A stretch of DNA of 64,000 nt from Castellaniella caeni NBRC 101664 (GCF_001592225.1 NZ_BCWN01000013.1:32202-96201), one strand, 5' to 3'; positions 17,259 through 26,601 are shown, counted from the first letter of the stretch. Numbers and translations: made by a program. Notes: a model not told the origin generated them from the sequence alone.

Positions 17259-18584
17259 TCAGCACGGCAAGACTTGCCGCACGGTGCGGGCCAGCCGCCC
17301 GACGATCTCTTCGATGTCCGCCGGGGTGCAGATGAAGGGTGGCGCCAACAGCACGTGATCACCCTGCGCGCCATCGATGGTGCCGCCCGAGGGGTAGACC
17401 ATCAGGCCATTGTCCAGCGCGACGCGCTTGAGCTGCGCGTGCGTCTTGAGCGCCGGGGCCAGCGGCGCCTTGGTCTGACGATCCTGCACGAACTCGATGC
17501 CGACGAACAGGCCGCGCCCGCGCACGTCGCCCACATTGGGGTGATCGGCGAAGACCTCGCGCAGGCGCGTGCGCAGCTGCTCGCCACGCGCACGCACATT
17601 GGTGAGCAGATCGTCGCGTTCGATGATGGTCTGCACCGCCAGGGCCGCCGCGCACGCCGTGGCGTGCCCCATATACGTATGCCCGTGCTGGAAAAAACCG
17701 CTGCCGCCGACGATGGTGTCGTAAATGGTGTCGCTCGCCAGCATGGCGCCGATTGGCTGATAGCCCGCACCCAGGCCCTTGGCAACCGTGAGAATGTCCG
17801 GGCGCACGCCGTCTTCGGTGCAGGCGTACTGATAGCCGGTACGCCCCATGCCCGACATCACCTCATCAAGAATCAGCAGCACGCCATAACGGTCGCAGAC
17901 TTCGCGAATGCGCTGGAAATACGTGCGCACCGGCGGCACCGCCCCCGCCGTGGCCCCCACCACCGTCTCGGCCACGAACGCCGCCACGCGCCCCGGCCCC
18001 ACGGCCAGAATCGTTTCTTCCAGCTCGGTGGCCAGGCGTTGGGCGTAGGCCGCTTCGGTTTCTCCAGCCTGCTGATCGCGATAGGCATAGCAGGGCGACA
18101 CGTGATAGGCGGGAATCAGCAGCGGCAGGAACTTCTGCCGCCGCAAGGCGTTGCCGCCGATGGCCAACGCTCCCAGCGTATTGCCGTGATAACTTTGGCG
18201 CCGGGCGATGAACTGGCTGCGCTCGGGCTCGCCGCGCTCGACGAAATATTGGCGCGCCAGCTTGAGCGCCGCCTCGATGGCCTCTGACCCGCCAGAGACA
18301 AAATACACGTGATTCAATTCGCCCGGCGCGCGGCGCACGAGGCAGTCGGCCAGTTCTTCGCAGGCCTGCGTCGTGAAGAAGGACGAATGAACGTAGGCCA
18401 GCTGATCCAGCTGCGCCTTGATGGCCGCAATCACCTCGGGATGGCCGTGCCCCAGGCAGGACACTGCCGCGCCGCCCGAAGCGTCCAGATACGAGCGGCC
18501 AGCCTCGTCGAAAACGAAAATACCCTCTCCGCGCACGGCGCGTTTCAGCGTATGCTGGGGGTTGCGATGAAAGACATGAGTCAT
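17259..18584 (-). CDS. Class III PLP-dependent aminotransferase
   Basis: The 441-residue cytosolic enzyme belongs to the omega-aminotransferase group. Visible family features are the N-terminal YLDASGGAAVSCLGHGHP, SGGSEAIEAALK for phosphate binding, LILDEVMSGMGRTG with the PLP-pyridine Asp, and the PLP lysine in LTVAKGLGAGYQP. Residues cannot show whether the amino donor is beta-alanine, an amine or an amino acid. It is divergent from an RpiR regulator across an inverted repeat (18652-18681), which probably controls it. Confidence 0.88.
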   Translation of the reverse strand: MTHVFHRNPQHTLKRAVRGEGIFVFDEAGRSYLDASGGAAVSCLGHGHPEVIAAIKAQLDQLAYVHSSFFTTQACEELADCLVRRAPGELNHVYFVSGGSEAIEAALKLARQYFVERGEPERSQFIARRQSYHGNTLGALAIGGNALRRQKFLPLLIPAYHVSPCYAYRDQQAGETEAAYAQRLATELEETILAVGPGRVAAFVAETVVGATAGAVPPVRTYFQRIREVCDRYGVLLILDEVMSGMGRTGYQYACTEDGVRPDILTVAKGLGAGYQPIGAMLASDTIYDTIVGGSGFFQHGHTYMGHATACAAALAVQTIIERDDLLTNVRARGEQLRTRLREVFADHPNVGDVRGRGLFVGIEFVQDRQTKAPLAPALKTHAQLKRVALDNGLMVYPSGGTIDGAQGDHVLLAPPFICTPADIEEIVGRLARTVRQVLPC

Positions 18585-18651
18585 GGAGAGCCTCTTTGGG
18601 CCTGTTGGGGGTTTGGGCCCGGCGTGCTCAGGCTCAAAAGTAGAACAACGA

Positions 18652-18681
18652 ATGTTTCATGAATCATATATCATGAAACAT
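18652..18681. promoter_or_regulatory. Inverted repeat, probable operator of the RpiR regulator
   Basis: ATGTTTCATGA, an 8-base AT-rich spacer, and TCATGAAACAT form perfect 11-base arms between the divergent aminotransferase and rpiR-type genes. The region is unusually A+T-rich for this window, as expected of overlapping promoters. Confidence 0.75.
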
Positions 18682-18720
18682 GTAATTCATACCCCGTTGA
18701 CACTTTCAAACAGTCCTACC

Positions 18721-19590
18721 ATGCCTGTTCCACGCTCCCCGGATGAACTGATCCAGACCATCCAGTCGCGCTACGCCCAGCTCAGCCCGCAGTTTCAGGC
18801 GGCGGCGCGCTACCTGATCGACCACCCGGCCCAGGTATCCACGCTGTCGGCCCGCAAGCTGTCGCTGCTGGCCGGGGTGCAGCCCGCCACCCTGGTGCGT
18901 CTGGCGCAGCACCTGGGCTACGTCGGCTGGGACGCCCTGAAATCCGTCTTCACACACGAGCTGCAGCAGCACCACCCCAGCGGCTACACCGCCCGCGCCC
19001 AGTCGCTGGTCGCCAGCCCGCAATCCGCCCAGGCCAGCTGGGCCGCCGCCTCGCAGCAGCAGTCGCACAACCTGATGGCGCTCGAACCCGCCAACCGGCA
19101 GGCCTTCAACCGGGTGGTCGCCCACCTCGTCCAGGCGCAGCGCATCATCATCGCGGGCTTTCGCTCCTCGTATCCCGCCGCCTTCAGCCTGCGCTACCTG
19201 TGCAGCCTCTTTCGCCCGGACATTCACCTGCTGCACAACGCGGGCGGCACCATGAGCCTCGACCTACAACACCTGCAGCCCAGCGACACCGTCGTGCTCA
19301 TCAGCTACAGCCCCTACTCGCGCGAAATCATCCAGGTGGCCGCGGCCGCCCGCGCACAGGGCTGCACGATCCTCGCCCTGTGCGACAGCCAGGTTGCGCC
19401 CATCGCGCTCCAGGCGGATCATGTCCTGACCTTCACCACTCAGGGGCATTCCTTCTTTCCATCCACCGTGGCCATCCAGTCGCTGGTCGAAATGCTCGCC
19501 CAGCAGTTTCTGGTGCGCAGCGGCGAACACGCCATCGCCGAGCTGTCTCACACCGAATCCCAGCTGCACGCCACGGGCGCTTACGTCTAG
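18721..19590 (+). CDS. MurR/RpiR family transcriptional regulator with SIS domain
   Basis: The 289-residue product has an N-terminal HTH_6 domain (about 1-80, including LSARKLSLLAGVQPATLVRLAQHLGY) and a C-terminal SIS domain (about 115-260; IIIAGFRSSYPAAFSLRYL, DTVVLISYSPYSREI), which usually senses phosphosugars. In-frame starts at 18583 and 18673 would overlap the operator at 18652-18681, so the ATG at 18721 is preferred. It is 11 bases ahead of the C45 gene and probably regulates that gene and the divergent aminotransferase. Confidence 0.88.
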   Translation: MPVPRSPDELIQTIQSRYAQLSPQFQAAARYLIDHPAQVSTLSARKLSLLAGVQPATLVRLAQHLGYVGWDALKSVFTHELQQHHPSGYTARAQSLVASPQSAQASWAAASQQQSHNLMALEPANRQAFNRVVAHLVQAQRIIIAGFRSSYPAAFSLRYLCSLFRPDIHLLHNAGGTMSLDLQHLQPSDTVVLISYSPYSREIIQVAAAARAQGCTILALCDSQVAPIALQADHVLTFTTQGHSFFPSTVAIQSLVEMLAQQFLVRSGEHAIAELSHTESQLHATGAYV

Positions 19591-19601
19591 TAGAACCCGC
19601 C

Positions 19602-20645
19602 ATGACCACCACACCCGCTCCACAGACGCTCTCCTGGCTCGACGCCCACGGCTCACACCACGAAATCGGCCGGGCGCTCGGGCAATGGGGGGCCAGGGCC
19701 TGCCAGCGCTACCTGGTGGCCTCGCCCGCCTGGGCTCAGGTGATGGCTTTTCGCAGCCACCCAGGTATCGCCACGATGCAAGGCCTGGTGCACCATCACT
19801 TCCCCTGGATCGAACACGAACTCATGGGCCTGGCCGAAGGCCTGGGCCTGTCCTACGAAGAAGTGTTTCTCTGGAACTGCCGCGGCGACCTCTGGGCGCT
19901 GGCCCCCGACGGCTGCACCACCGTGCTGGCGGCCCAGCGCCTCAGCCACAACGAAGACGGCGACCCGGGCTTTGCCGGGGCCTGCGGGCTCGTCAAGGCG
20001 CGCCCCATCGACGCCCCGGCCTTCGTCTCGTTCATCTATCCGGGCTCACTGCCCGGACACACCTTCGCCGTCACCCAGACAGGGATGGCGATCACCGTCA
20101 ACAACATCCGCGCGCGCCAGGCACAGGCGACAGGGCTGCCACGCATGGTACTCACGCGCGCCCTGCTCACGGCCCAGACGCCGGCCCAGGCGGTGCAGAT
20201 GCTGCAGTCACACCCACGCATGGGCGCCTTTCACCTGGGCATCGGCCAGGCGGCCAGCCCCTGCTCCTTCAGCGTCGAATTCACCCAGGACAGGGTCTCG
20301 GTGCAGCCCGTGCGCCAAGGCCGCCGCCTGCACGCCAACCACGCCATCCACGAAGCCCAGCAGGCGTTGGCGCAAGTGGTCACGGCCTCGTCCGCGCACC
20401 GGCAGGCGCGCGGTGACGCCCTGCTGGCCGAAGACGCCGACGCGCTCGACATTCTGCGCGACACGCAAGACACCGCCGAACCCATCCTGCGCCGCGCGCC
20501 AGGCGACACCGACCAGGAAAACACGCTCGCCACCGCCGACATCGACCTCACCGGCGACCTCGCGCGCTGGGATGTCTACGCACCCGGGGCGCGCGAACCA
20601 CACTACACGTTCCACGGCCTCAAGCGGCTGGCCGAACCCGCATAA
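19602..20645 (+). CDS. C45 family autoproteolytic acyltransferase/hydrolase
   Basis: The 347-residue protein belongs to the penicillin acyltransferase-like (AAT, peptidase C45) family of N-terminal nucleophile enzymes. Autocleavage in DGCTTVL (Gly-Cys, about residue 106) would expose the catalytic cysteine. Further family blocks are EELxxLAEGLGLSYEEVF-like residues near 68-85, FIYPGSLPGHTF, and TVNNI. Family members hydrolyse or transfer acyl groups on amides. No signal peptide is visible. With the adjacent aminotransferase it may deacylate an N-acyl amine before transamination, but this is inference. Confidence 0.82.
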   Translation: MTTTPAPQTLSWLDAHGSHHEIGRALGQWGARACQRYLVASPAWAQVMAFRSHPGIATMQGLVHHHFPWIEHELMGLAEGLGLSYEEVFLWNCRGDLWALAPDGCTTVLAAQRLSHNEDGDPGFAGACGLVKARPIDAPAFVSFIYPGSLPGHTFAVTQTGMAITVNNIRARQAQATGLPRMVLTRALLTAQTPAQAVQMLQSHPRMGAFHLGIGQAASPCSFSVEFTQDRVSVQPVRQGRRLHANHAIHEAQQALAQVVTASSAHRQARGDALLAEDADALDILRDTQDTAEPILRRAPGDTDQENTLATADIDLTGDLARWDVYAPGAREPHYTFHGLKRLAEPA

Positions 20646-20692
20646 CCCCAAACCGGTGTCCGCAGCCCGGCGGCGGCATTGGCGGCGCACGT

Positions 20693-20718
20693 AAAAAAGG
20701 GTGCCAAGGCACCCTTTT
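20693..20718. terminator. Bidirectional rho-independent terminator
   Basis: AAAAAAGGGTGCC, AA, GGCACCCTTTT: a perfect 7-bp stem with A-run before and T-run after, between the convergent C45 and cytochrome genes. Confidence 0.85.
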
Positions 20719-20738
20719 ACCGCCATCCCGCCACGGGC

Positions 20739-21059
20739 TTACTTCACGCGGCTGACCATGTATTCGACGGCGGCACGCAGCGTGGCGTCGTCCGCCTTGG
20801 TGCCGCCACGCGCCGGCATGGCACCTTTGCCGTGGGTGGCCACGTTCATCATCTGATCCATGCCCTGCGCGATGATCGGCTCCCAGGCGGCTTTGTTGCC
20901 CAGCTTCGGCGCATTGGCCGCACCCGTGCTGTGGCAGGCCACGCAGGCCGACTTGTACAGCTTCTCGCCTTGCTGCAAGGTGCCGGCGTCGCTGGCCATC
21001 GACAGGGTCGGCAGCAGGGCGGCAACACTCAGGGCGGCGATACTCAGGGTCTTCAACAT
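20739..21059 (-). CDS. Class I c-type cytochrome, likely electron donor to NirK
   Basis: The 106-residue product has a signal peptide (about 22 residues, cleaved after SMA), one haem site CVACH and the sixth-ligand methionine in GAMPARGG, as in c5/c551-type cytochromes. The ATG at 21059 was chosen for its spacing from GTGGAG; an ATG two codons earlier is possible. It follows nirK by 95 bases on the same strand, so it is probably co-transcribed and reduces NirK in the periplasm. Confidence 0.88.
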   Translation of the reverse strand: MLKTLSIAALSVAALLPTLSMASDAGTLQQGEKLYKSACVACHSTGAANAPKLGNKAAWEPIIAQGMDQMMNVATHGKGAMPARGGTKADDATLRAAVEYMVSRVK

Positions 21060-21154
21060 TTCCATCTCCACAATTGCGGGTGTTCCATCGCGGTGCACAC
21101 CCTTTTCAGTCAACTCCGGCGGACTGTGCCGCCCGGAGCCGTCGTTCACAGCAC

Positions 21155-22240
21155 TTACTTCTTGATGGGGGCCGGGGCCTTGACCTGTTTCATCAGGTCG
21201 TCGTTCCACTTGCCTTCCACCTTCACGTGACCCGCCGCACCCAGCTCGAAGGCTTCGATGAGGTTGTGGTTCACGTAGGCATACACGCCCGGCTGCTTGA
21301 AGGTGTAGAGCGCCACGCCCGCCGAGCCGCCGCGCACGAACCAGGTTTCGAGGTTGCGCTCGGGTTCGTTGATGAACTTGCCGGTTTCCCAGACGTAGTC
21401 ACCGTGGCCGCCGATCAAGTGCGGACGCGTGTCGCGGTTGGCCGAGCCGTGGATGAACAGCACCGACTCGCCCACTTTGGCCGTCATTGCGCCTTCACCC
21501 GTCAGGGCCCCGACCTTGCCGTTGAACACGACGTGCGTGGGCACCAGCTTGCGCATGGCTTCGACCGTGTCGCCGTAGCTTTCGAGCGCGGTGTCGTACG
21601 ACTTGTAGTTGCCGTTCTCATCCTTGGGGATGTAGAGATCGAATTCGCCGATGGTGTAGGCCTTGTCGTAGTGCAGCTTCTTGCCGTGGCCATCGGTGAG
21701 GCCTTCGCGCGGCAGCACCATCAAGGTGCCGCTCATGCCCGAGACCACGTGCCAGGGCACCATGCCCTCGGGGGCGCAGTGATAGATGAAGGCGCCCGTG
21801 CGGTCGGCCTTGAAGCGCAACACCACCTGCTCGCCCGGCTTCACCTTGGTCAGGCCCGCGCCGCCCAGCGCGCCCGTGGCCGCGTGGAAGTCGATGTTGT
21901 GCTCAAGCGCGTTGGTGTCGGGGTTGATCAGCGTGAGCTGCACGTAGTCGCCTTCATGCACCACCATGGTGGGGCCGGGCATCGAGCCATTGAAGGTCAT
22001 GGCCTGCATTGTCGTGCCGTTTTCCGCATCGATGACGACTTGTTTTTCTTCGATGGTCATCGTGAATTCGACCACCTTCGGCTTGGCCGTGGTCGCCTGC
22101 TCGTGCTGCATGACATTTGGCGGCGCAACGAGCATGGGGCGGATGTGCTCCAGCTTGTCAGCAGGGTCTGCACTCGCGACACCGCCCACCAGCAAAGAGG
22201 CCAAGGCAGTGGCGGCCATACACAGACGAAATACCTTCAT
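21155..22240 (-). CDS. nirK: Copper-containing nitrite reductase
   Basis: NirK reduces nitrite to nitric oxide in the periplasm. The 361 residues include a signal peptide (about 24 residues) and two cupredoxin domains. Type 1 copper ligands are H114, C155, H164 and M169. Type 2 ligands are H119, H154 and H325. The catalytic Asp is D117 (HNIDFH), and H274 ([10 protein letters not shown]) fits the second catalytic residue. All are intact. Two FNR/DNR-like boxes lie upstream. The linked cytochrome and nirV support a denitrification unit. No nor or nos gene is in the window. Confidence 0.97.
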   Translation of the reverse strand: MKVFRLCMAATALASLLVGGVASADPADKLEHIRPMLVAPPNVMQHEQATTAKPKVVEFTMTIEEKQVVIDAENGTTMQAMTFNGSMPGPTMVVHEGDYVQLTLINPDTNALEHNIDFHAATGALGGAGLTKVKPGEQVVLRFKADRTGAFIYHCAPEGMVPWHVVSGMSGTLMVLPREGLTDGHGKKLHYDKAYTIGEFDLYIPKDENGNYKSYDTALESYGDTVEAMRKLVPTHVVFNGKVGALTGEGAMTAKVGESVLFIHGSANRDTRPHLIGGHGDYVWETGKFINEPERNLETWFVRGGSAGVALYTFKQPGVYAYVNHNLIEAFELGAAGHVKVEGKWNDDLMKQVKAPAPIKK

Positions 22241-22311
22241 AAAGAACTCCCTGTTTGATAGCGTCGTTTTCTTCGACGGTTCTATCTTGTCACCTCCGGG
22301 GTTTACCCTTA

Positions 22312-22325
22312 TTGCGCTGGATCAA
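22312..22325 (-). promoter_or_regulatory. FNR/DNR-like box proximal to nirK
   Basis: Read on the minus strand this is TTGATCCAGCGCAA, matching the TTGAT-N4-ATCAA family in its left half and the outer CAA. Centred about 78 bases before the nirK ATG, it fits a class II activator site for a start near 22277. Confidence 0.65.
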
Positions 22326-22362
22326 ATTCATTCATCTAAAATTCAGCTTTCGCGGCGGCGGA

Positions 22363-22376
22363 TTGATCTGGCGCAA
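22363..22376. promoter_or_regulatory. Second FNR/DNR-like box upstream of nirK
   Basis: TTGATCTGGCGCAA lies 51 bases further upstream than the first box and is almost its sequence in the opposite orientation. It could be an extra activator site for nirK. Confidence 0.55.
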
Positions 22377-22430
22377 CAAAAGCCCCATCCCGAGCGGCAC
22401 GGCCCTGGACAAGCCCCTGGCGGAAGCGAT

Positions 22431-22467
22431 GGCTGTCGTCCCCCTCGCCGACAGGGGGACGACAGCC
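22431..22467 (-). terminator. Strong 15-bp hairpin after nirV
   Basis: GGCTGTCGTCCCCCT, a 7-base loop and AGGGGGACGACAGCC pair perfectly. The hairpin starts 10 bases past the nirV stop. There is no T-run, but it may end or stabilise the nirV transcript and insulate the nirK promoter. Confidence 0.6.
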
Positions 22468-22476
22468 GGGGGAGCG

Positions 22477-23334
22477 CTAGCTTTCGCGCACCAGGCGAAA
22501 GCCCAGGTTGGCGGGCGGCAACCCGATGGAACAGGCGCCGTTGCGCGGGTCGCGGATGAAGTCGGGCATGGCCGCGACGTGCGCCCCGGCCAGGATGCGC
22601 ACGCCGCAGTTTTCGCGTGGCGCCAGCGGCAGCACGCCCACGCTGTGGCTGGCAAAACAGGTGTCCGTCCATTCCCAGACGTTGCCCGCCATGTCGCTCA
22701 GCCCCAGGGCGTTGCGGCCAAAATGACCAAACGGCTGCACGGCCTTGATGCGCCCCCGGGCGCGGACGATCTCGCGCTCGTATTCGGCCAGCCAGCGCAC
22801 GGCGGGGTCGTCCGGGTCGGAAGGCAGGGCGCCTTCTTCTTTGTAGCGCTCGGCCGCCGCGCGTACCCATTCGGTGTACAGCGGCAGGCGCCAGCGCTGC
22901 CCGGTTTCTTGGGACAGCCACTGCGCATAGGCCGTGGCGTCGGCCCAGCTGACGCCCACGGCGGGCTTGTCGGGCGCGTTCAGGTCGCGAAAGCCCTTGT
23001 CAAGGCGCTTGCAGGCCCGCGCCCGCACACAGCGGGCGTATTCGGCCTGGCTGACCGGATGGCGCATGATGAAGCGCCCCGCCCCCACCTGCCCCTGCAC
23101 GCGCGGCGCGTCCACCGGGCGCCCCTGGTCGAGAAACTCGCCCGCGGCCTGGTAAGTGAAGGCTCCGGCGGGAATCGGCACGGGATCGGCGGCCGAACCG
23201 GCGAGAACGGGTGCCGCCAGCGCAGCGCCCCCGGCCAGCGTGGCAAACAGCGCACAGCCCAGGGATACCCGCGTCGTCAAACGGCGCAGGCGCAAGAAAG
23301 GATGAAGCGGACGAGCCATGGAGAGAGACCTCAT
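22477..23334 (-). CDS. nirV: NirV, formylglycine-generating-enzyme-like protein of denitrification
   Basis: The 285-residue product has a twin-basic-rich N-terminal signal/anchor (to about residue 40) and an FGE-sulfatase fold (DMAGNVWEWTDTCF, PANLGFRLVRES). NirV proteins of this kind accompany nirK in many denitrifiers, but their role is unresolved. Here nirV lies upstream of nirK on the same strand, with its own hairpin between, rather than downstream. The ATG at 23334 follows GAGAGG; another at 23319 is possible. Confidence 0.82.
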   Translation of the reverse strand: MRSLSMARPLHPFLRLRRLTTRVSLGCALFATLAGGAALAAPVLAGSAADPVPIPAGAFTYQAAGEFLDQGRPVDAPRVQGQVGAGRFIMRHPVSQAEYARCVRARACKRLDKGFRDLNAPDKPAVGVSWADATAYAQWLSQETGQRWRLPLYTEWVRAAAERYKEEGALPSDPDDPAVRWLAEYEREIVRARGRIKAVQPFGHFGRNALGLSDMAGNVWEWTDTCFASHSVGVLPLAPRENCGVRILAGAHVAAMPDFIRDPRNGACSIGLPPANLGFRLVRES

Positions 23335-23384
23335 ATCGACCTCTCTATTGGACGCGCAAGACGCCGTGGGCGTCTTGAGACGGA

Positions 23385-24170
23385 TCAAGAAAAGCGCGGC
23401 GGGCGCTTCTCCATGAAGGCGTCGATGCCCTCGGACACGTCGTCGGCGAGCATGTTGCGCGCCATGACCCCGGCGGCGTAGTCGTAGGCCTGCGCCAACG
23501 GCATGGCCAGCTGCCGGTAGACCATGGCCTTGCCCGTGCGCACAGCCACCGGGCTCTTGGCGAGGATGCTGTCCACCAGCCCGGCCACGGCCTGGTCGAG
23601 CTCGGCCTCGGGCACCGCGTGGTTGATGAGCCCGCGCTCGACCGCCTGGGCGGCACTGATGAACTGGCCCGTCACCAGCATCTCGAAGGCGTTCTTGAGC
23701 GGTACGTTACGCGTCAGCGCCACGGCGGGCGTGGAACAGAACAGCCCGACGTTGATGCCCGACACCGCAAAACGCGCGGTATCCGCCGCCACCGCGAGGT
23801 CGCAGCTGGCCACCAGCTGGCAGCCCGCCGCCGTGGCCGTACCCTGCACGCGGGCGATGACCGGCACCGGGCAGCTCACCATGGACTGCATGAGCCGCCC
23901 GCAGCGGGTGAACAGCGCCTGGTAGTAATCCAGGTCGCCCGCGTGGCTGCGCATCTGCTTGAGATCGTGTCCGGCGCAAAAGGCCCGGCCATTGGCCGCC
24001 AGCACCACGGCGCGCAAGGCCGCATCGTCGCGGCAGGCATCGAACTGTGCCTGCAGGGCCTGCAACATGGCTTCGGACAAGGCGTTGAACTGCTCGGGGC
24101 GATTGAGCGTCAGGGTGAGCACATCGCCATGCCGCTGGGCGAGCACCAGCGCGTCGGACGGGTTCTGCAT
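23385..24170 (-). CDS. Enoyl-CoA hydratase/isomerase family protein
   Basis: The 261-residue crotonase-fold enzyme has the oxyanion-hole segments FCAGHDLKQM and a second glycine in GTATAAGCQL. The glutamates used for water addition in enoyl-CoA hydratases are not clear, so the reaction is uncertain. The ATG at 24170 is preceded by GGAGACCC. It lies downstream of lipB on the same strand with a 47-base gap. A fatty acid oxidation role is only the family default. Confidence 0.85.
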   Translation of the reverse strand: MQNPSDALVLAQRHGDVLTLTLNRPEQFNALSEAMLQALQAQFDACRDDAALRAVVLAANGRAFCAGHDLKQMRSHAGDLDYYQALFTRCGRLMQSMVSCPVPVIARVQGTATAAGCQLVASCDLAVAADTARFAVSGINVGLFCSTPAVALTRNVPLKNAFEMLVTGQFISAAQAVERGLINHAVPEAELDQAVAGLVDSILAKSPVAVRTGKAMVYRQLAMPLAQAYDYAAGVMARNMLADDVSEGIDAFMEKRPPRFS

Positions 24171-24217
24171 GCGGGTCTCCTTGGGCCCCCGCGCGCCAGG
24201 CCGCCGGGGCGACGCGT

Positions 24218-24880
24218 TCAGGAGCGGGTTGGGTGTCCGGCGGCCTCCCAGGCCGCCGTGAAGCGGCGCGCCAGAAGCTCGCCGACCTCGGTGAGGTTTG
24301 CACGGATTCCGCAAGACTGCAAATCGACCGTCTGCAGCCCGGCATAGCCACACGGGTTGATGCCCAGAAAGGGCGACAAGTCCATGGCGACGTTGAGCGC
24401 CACGCCATGATAGGCGCGGCCATTGCGCACCTTGATGCCCAGCGCGGCGATCTTGGCCAGTGCCTGGCCGCTGGGCGCAAGCAGCGCCGACTGCGGCACG
24501 TAGATGCCCGGCGCGCCCGGCTTGCGGCAGGCCTGAGCCACGCCCAGCTCGGCCAGTGTGTCGAGCACCGCCTGTTCGAGCAGTGTGACGAATTCGCGCA
24601 CGAAAATGCGCCGGCGGCGCAAATCGAGCAGCGTGTAGAGCACCACCTGGCCGGGGCCGTGGTAGGTGACCTGTCCGCCGCGATTGCAGTGCACCACCGG
24701 GATGCCGTGGGGATTGAGAATGTGCGATTCAAGCCCCGCCTGCCCCAGGGTATAGACCGGTGCGTGCTCGACCAGCCAGAGCTCGTCGGGCGTGTCGTCG
24801 CCGCGTTGCTCGGTGAAATCCTGCATTGCCTGCCACACCGGCAGGTACGCCGCGGGACGGTCGAGCCAGCGTAGCCGCAT
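24218..24880 (-). CDS. lipB: Octanoyl-(acyl-carrier-protein):protein transferase LipB
   Basis: LipB moves octanoate from ACP to lipoyl domains. The 220-residue product has [12 protein letters not shown], the catalytic Lys in KIAALGIKV and the catalytic Cys in [10 protein letters not shown]. The ATG at 24880 gives the family length; an upstream GTG/ATG frame overlaps DUF493. It follows the DUF493 gene by 10 bases, the usual ybeD-lipB order. lipA is not in the window's next genes. Confidence 0.95.
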   Translation of the reverse strand: MRLRWLDRPAAYLPVWQAMQDFTEQRGDDTPDELWLVEHAPVYTLGQAGLESHILNPHGIPVVHCNRGGQVTYHGPGQVVLYTLLDLRRRRIFVREFVTLLEQAVLDTLAELGVAQACRKPGAPGIYVPQSALLAPSGQALAKIAALGIKVRNGRAYHGVALNVAMDLSPFLGINPCGYAGLQTVDLQSCGIRANLTEVGELLARRFTAAWEAAGHPTRS

Positions 24881-24890
24881 CACCGCGCCC

Positions 24891-25166
24891 TCAGAGCACG
24901 ACCGAGACCAGCGCGTGCCCATGCAGGGCGCGGTACAGGTCGTCGAGCTGTGCGCGCGAGGTGACGCGCACGATGAGGGTGAGCCCCAGGTAGTTGCCGC
25001 TGCGGCTGGGGCGCACCTCGATCGTGGCCGGGTCGAAGGCCGGATCGAAACCCCGCACCAGCTCGGCCATGGCCGACTGGAAATCGTCGTGCGCGCGCCC
25101 CATCACCTTGATGGGAAAGTGGCAGGGATAGGTGATGAGAGAGTCTTCGGGGCGGATCTCTGGCAT
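24891..25166 (-). CDS. DUF493/YbeD family protein
   Basis: The 91-residue product is a small ferredoxin-like-fold protein. The family pattern [25 protein letters not shown] and [11 protein letters not shown] is clear. It sits between a D,D-carboxypeptidase (6 bases upstream) and lipB, the conserved dacA-ybeD-lipB arrangement. A regulatory role through its ACT-like fold has been suggested for the family, without proof here. Confidence 0.92.
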   Translation of the reverse strand: MPEIRPEDSLITYPCHFPIKVMGRAHDDFQSAMAELVRGFDPAFDPATIEVRPSRSGNYLGLTLIVRVTSRAQLDDLYRALHGHALVSVVL

Positions 25167-25172
25167 GGCGGG

Positions 25173-26435
25173 CTACTGGAACAGCAGACGGATTTTGTCG
25201 ATGAGGCGCCCGAAAAAGCCCGCCTGGGGCACGGATTTCATCACCGTGAGCGGCACCTGGCGCAGCGTCTTGCCATCGAGCGAAACGAGCAGCGTGCCCG
25301 CCTTGTCGCCCTCGGTGAGCGGCGCCATCAGCGGCTGGGTATAGCGCGCCTCGGTCTTGATGTTGTCGGCCTGGCCGCGCGGCACGGTGACCCACAGGCT
25401 GTGTTCCACCCCGAGATCGGCGGTCTCGGTGGCACCTTCCCAGACGCGCGCCGACACGGCGGGCTTGGTCTTGTCGAGCAGCTTGACCGTATCGAAGTTC
25501 TTGAAGCTCCAGTTGAGCAGCTTCAGGCTGCTTTCGGTGCGCGCGGCGTCGCTGGCGGCCCCCACCAGCACCGACACCACCCGGCGGCCGTCGCGCATGG
25601 CCGTGGCCACCAGGCAATAGCCCGCCGACTGGGTGTGGCCGGTCTTCATGCCATCGACCGTGGCGTCGGCCCACAGCAGGCGGTTGCGGTTGCTCTGCTT
25701 GATCTTGTTATAGGTGAATTCTTTCTGGCTGTCGTAGTGGCGGTATTGCGGATACTGCTGCACCAGCGCGCGCGCCAGCGTGGCCAGGTCTTCGACCGTG
25801 GTCATGTGATCGGGGTCGGGCAGGCCGGTGGAATTGACGAAATGCGTGTGCGCCATGCCCAGGGCCTTGGCCTGCTGGTTCATCAGCGCCACGAAGGCCG
25901 ATTCGCTGCCGGCCACGGCCTCGGCCAGCGCCACGGTGGCGTCGTTGCCCGACTGCACCAGCACGCCCTGCAGCAGATCATCCACCGAGACTTCGGTGTT
26001 GGGGTTGATGAACATGCGCGAGCCTTCGGTCTTCCAGGCCTTTTCGGACACGTGCACCATCTGGTCGAGCTTCAGGCGCCCGCTTTCGAGCGCCTCGAAG
26101 ATGACGTAGGCCGACATCAGCTTGGTGAGCGAGGCCGGCTCGACCGCCTGCTTGGGGTTCTGCGCCGCGATGATCTGGCCGCTGTTGGCATCGAGCGTGA
26201 GCCAGGCCTTCACGCCCAGCGCGGGCACGGGGATGCTGGAGAGCGTGCTGACGCCTTCGGTGGTGGACTCGGCGGGCGCCGCAGCCGTATCGGCGGCCTG
26301 CGTGGCGGCGGGCGCCGGGGCGGCCTTCTGCGCCCAGGATGCACCCGGCAACACAGCGCAGCCCAGCACCAGAGACAGGGCCAGCGGGGCCAAACGGAAA
26401 CAACGGCGGGACGACGGGACAAATCTCGTGGGCAT
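25173..26435 (-). CDS. dacA: D-alanyl-D-alanine carboxypeptidase (PBP5/6 type)
   Basis: This periplasmic penicillin-binding protein trims the terminal D-Ala of peptidoglycan stem peptides. The 420-residue product has a signal peptide (to about residue 36, SWA), an Ala/Pro linker, SxxK in PASLTKLM, SxN in SGNDATVAL and KTG in GMKTGHTQSAGY. A C-terminal domain ends with an amphipathic membrane-anchoring helix (GRLIDKIRLLF). The ATG at 26435 lacks a clear ribosome site, and an upstream in-frame ATG exists, but the signal peptide begins here. Confidence 0.93.
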   Translation of the reverse strand: MPTRFVPSSRRCFRLAPLALSLVLGCAVLPGASWAQKAAPAPAATQAADTAAAPAESTTEGVSTLSSIPVPALGVKAWLTLDANSGQIIAAQNPKQAVEPASLTKLMSAYVIFEALESGRLKLDQMVHVSEKAWKTEGSRMFINPNTEVSVDDLLQGVLVQSGNDATVALAEAVAGSESAFVALMNQQAKALGMAHTHFVNSTGLPDPDHMTTVEDLATLARALVQQYPQYRHYDSQKEFTYNKIKQSNRNRLLWADATVDGMKTGHTQSAGYCLVATAMRDGRRVVSVLVGAASDAARTESSLKLLNWSFKNFDTVKLLDKTKPAVSARVWEGATETADLGVEHSLWVTVPRGQADNIKTEARYTQPLMAPLTEGDKAGTLLVSLDGKTLRQVPLTVMKSVPQAGFFGRLIDKIRLLFQ

Positions 26436-26601
26436 GATCGCAACAAATAGGGGATGGCAAAACGTGAGGCCCATTATAGGCAGCGCGCCTGACAGGCACA
26501 TGGAGCCAGCGTGCGGAAATCGAGACAAAACGCAAGCAACTGAAACCTGTGCGGCCCCGTGGCAGGCCGCCGGACGCGCGGCGCCGCACGTCCGGGCCGG
26601 T

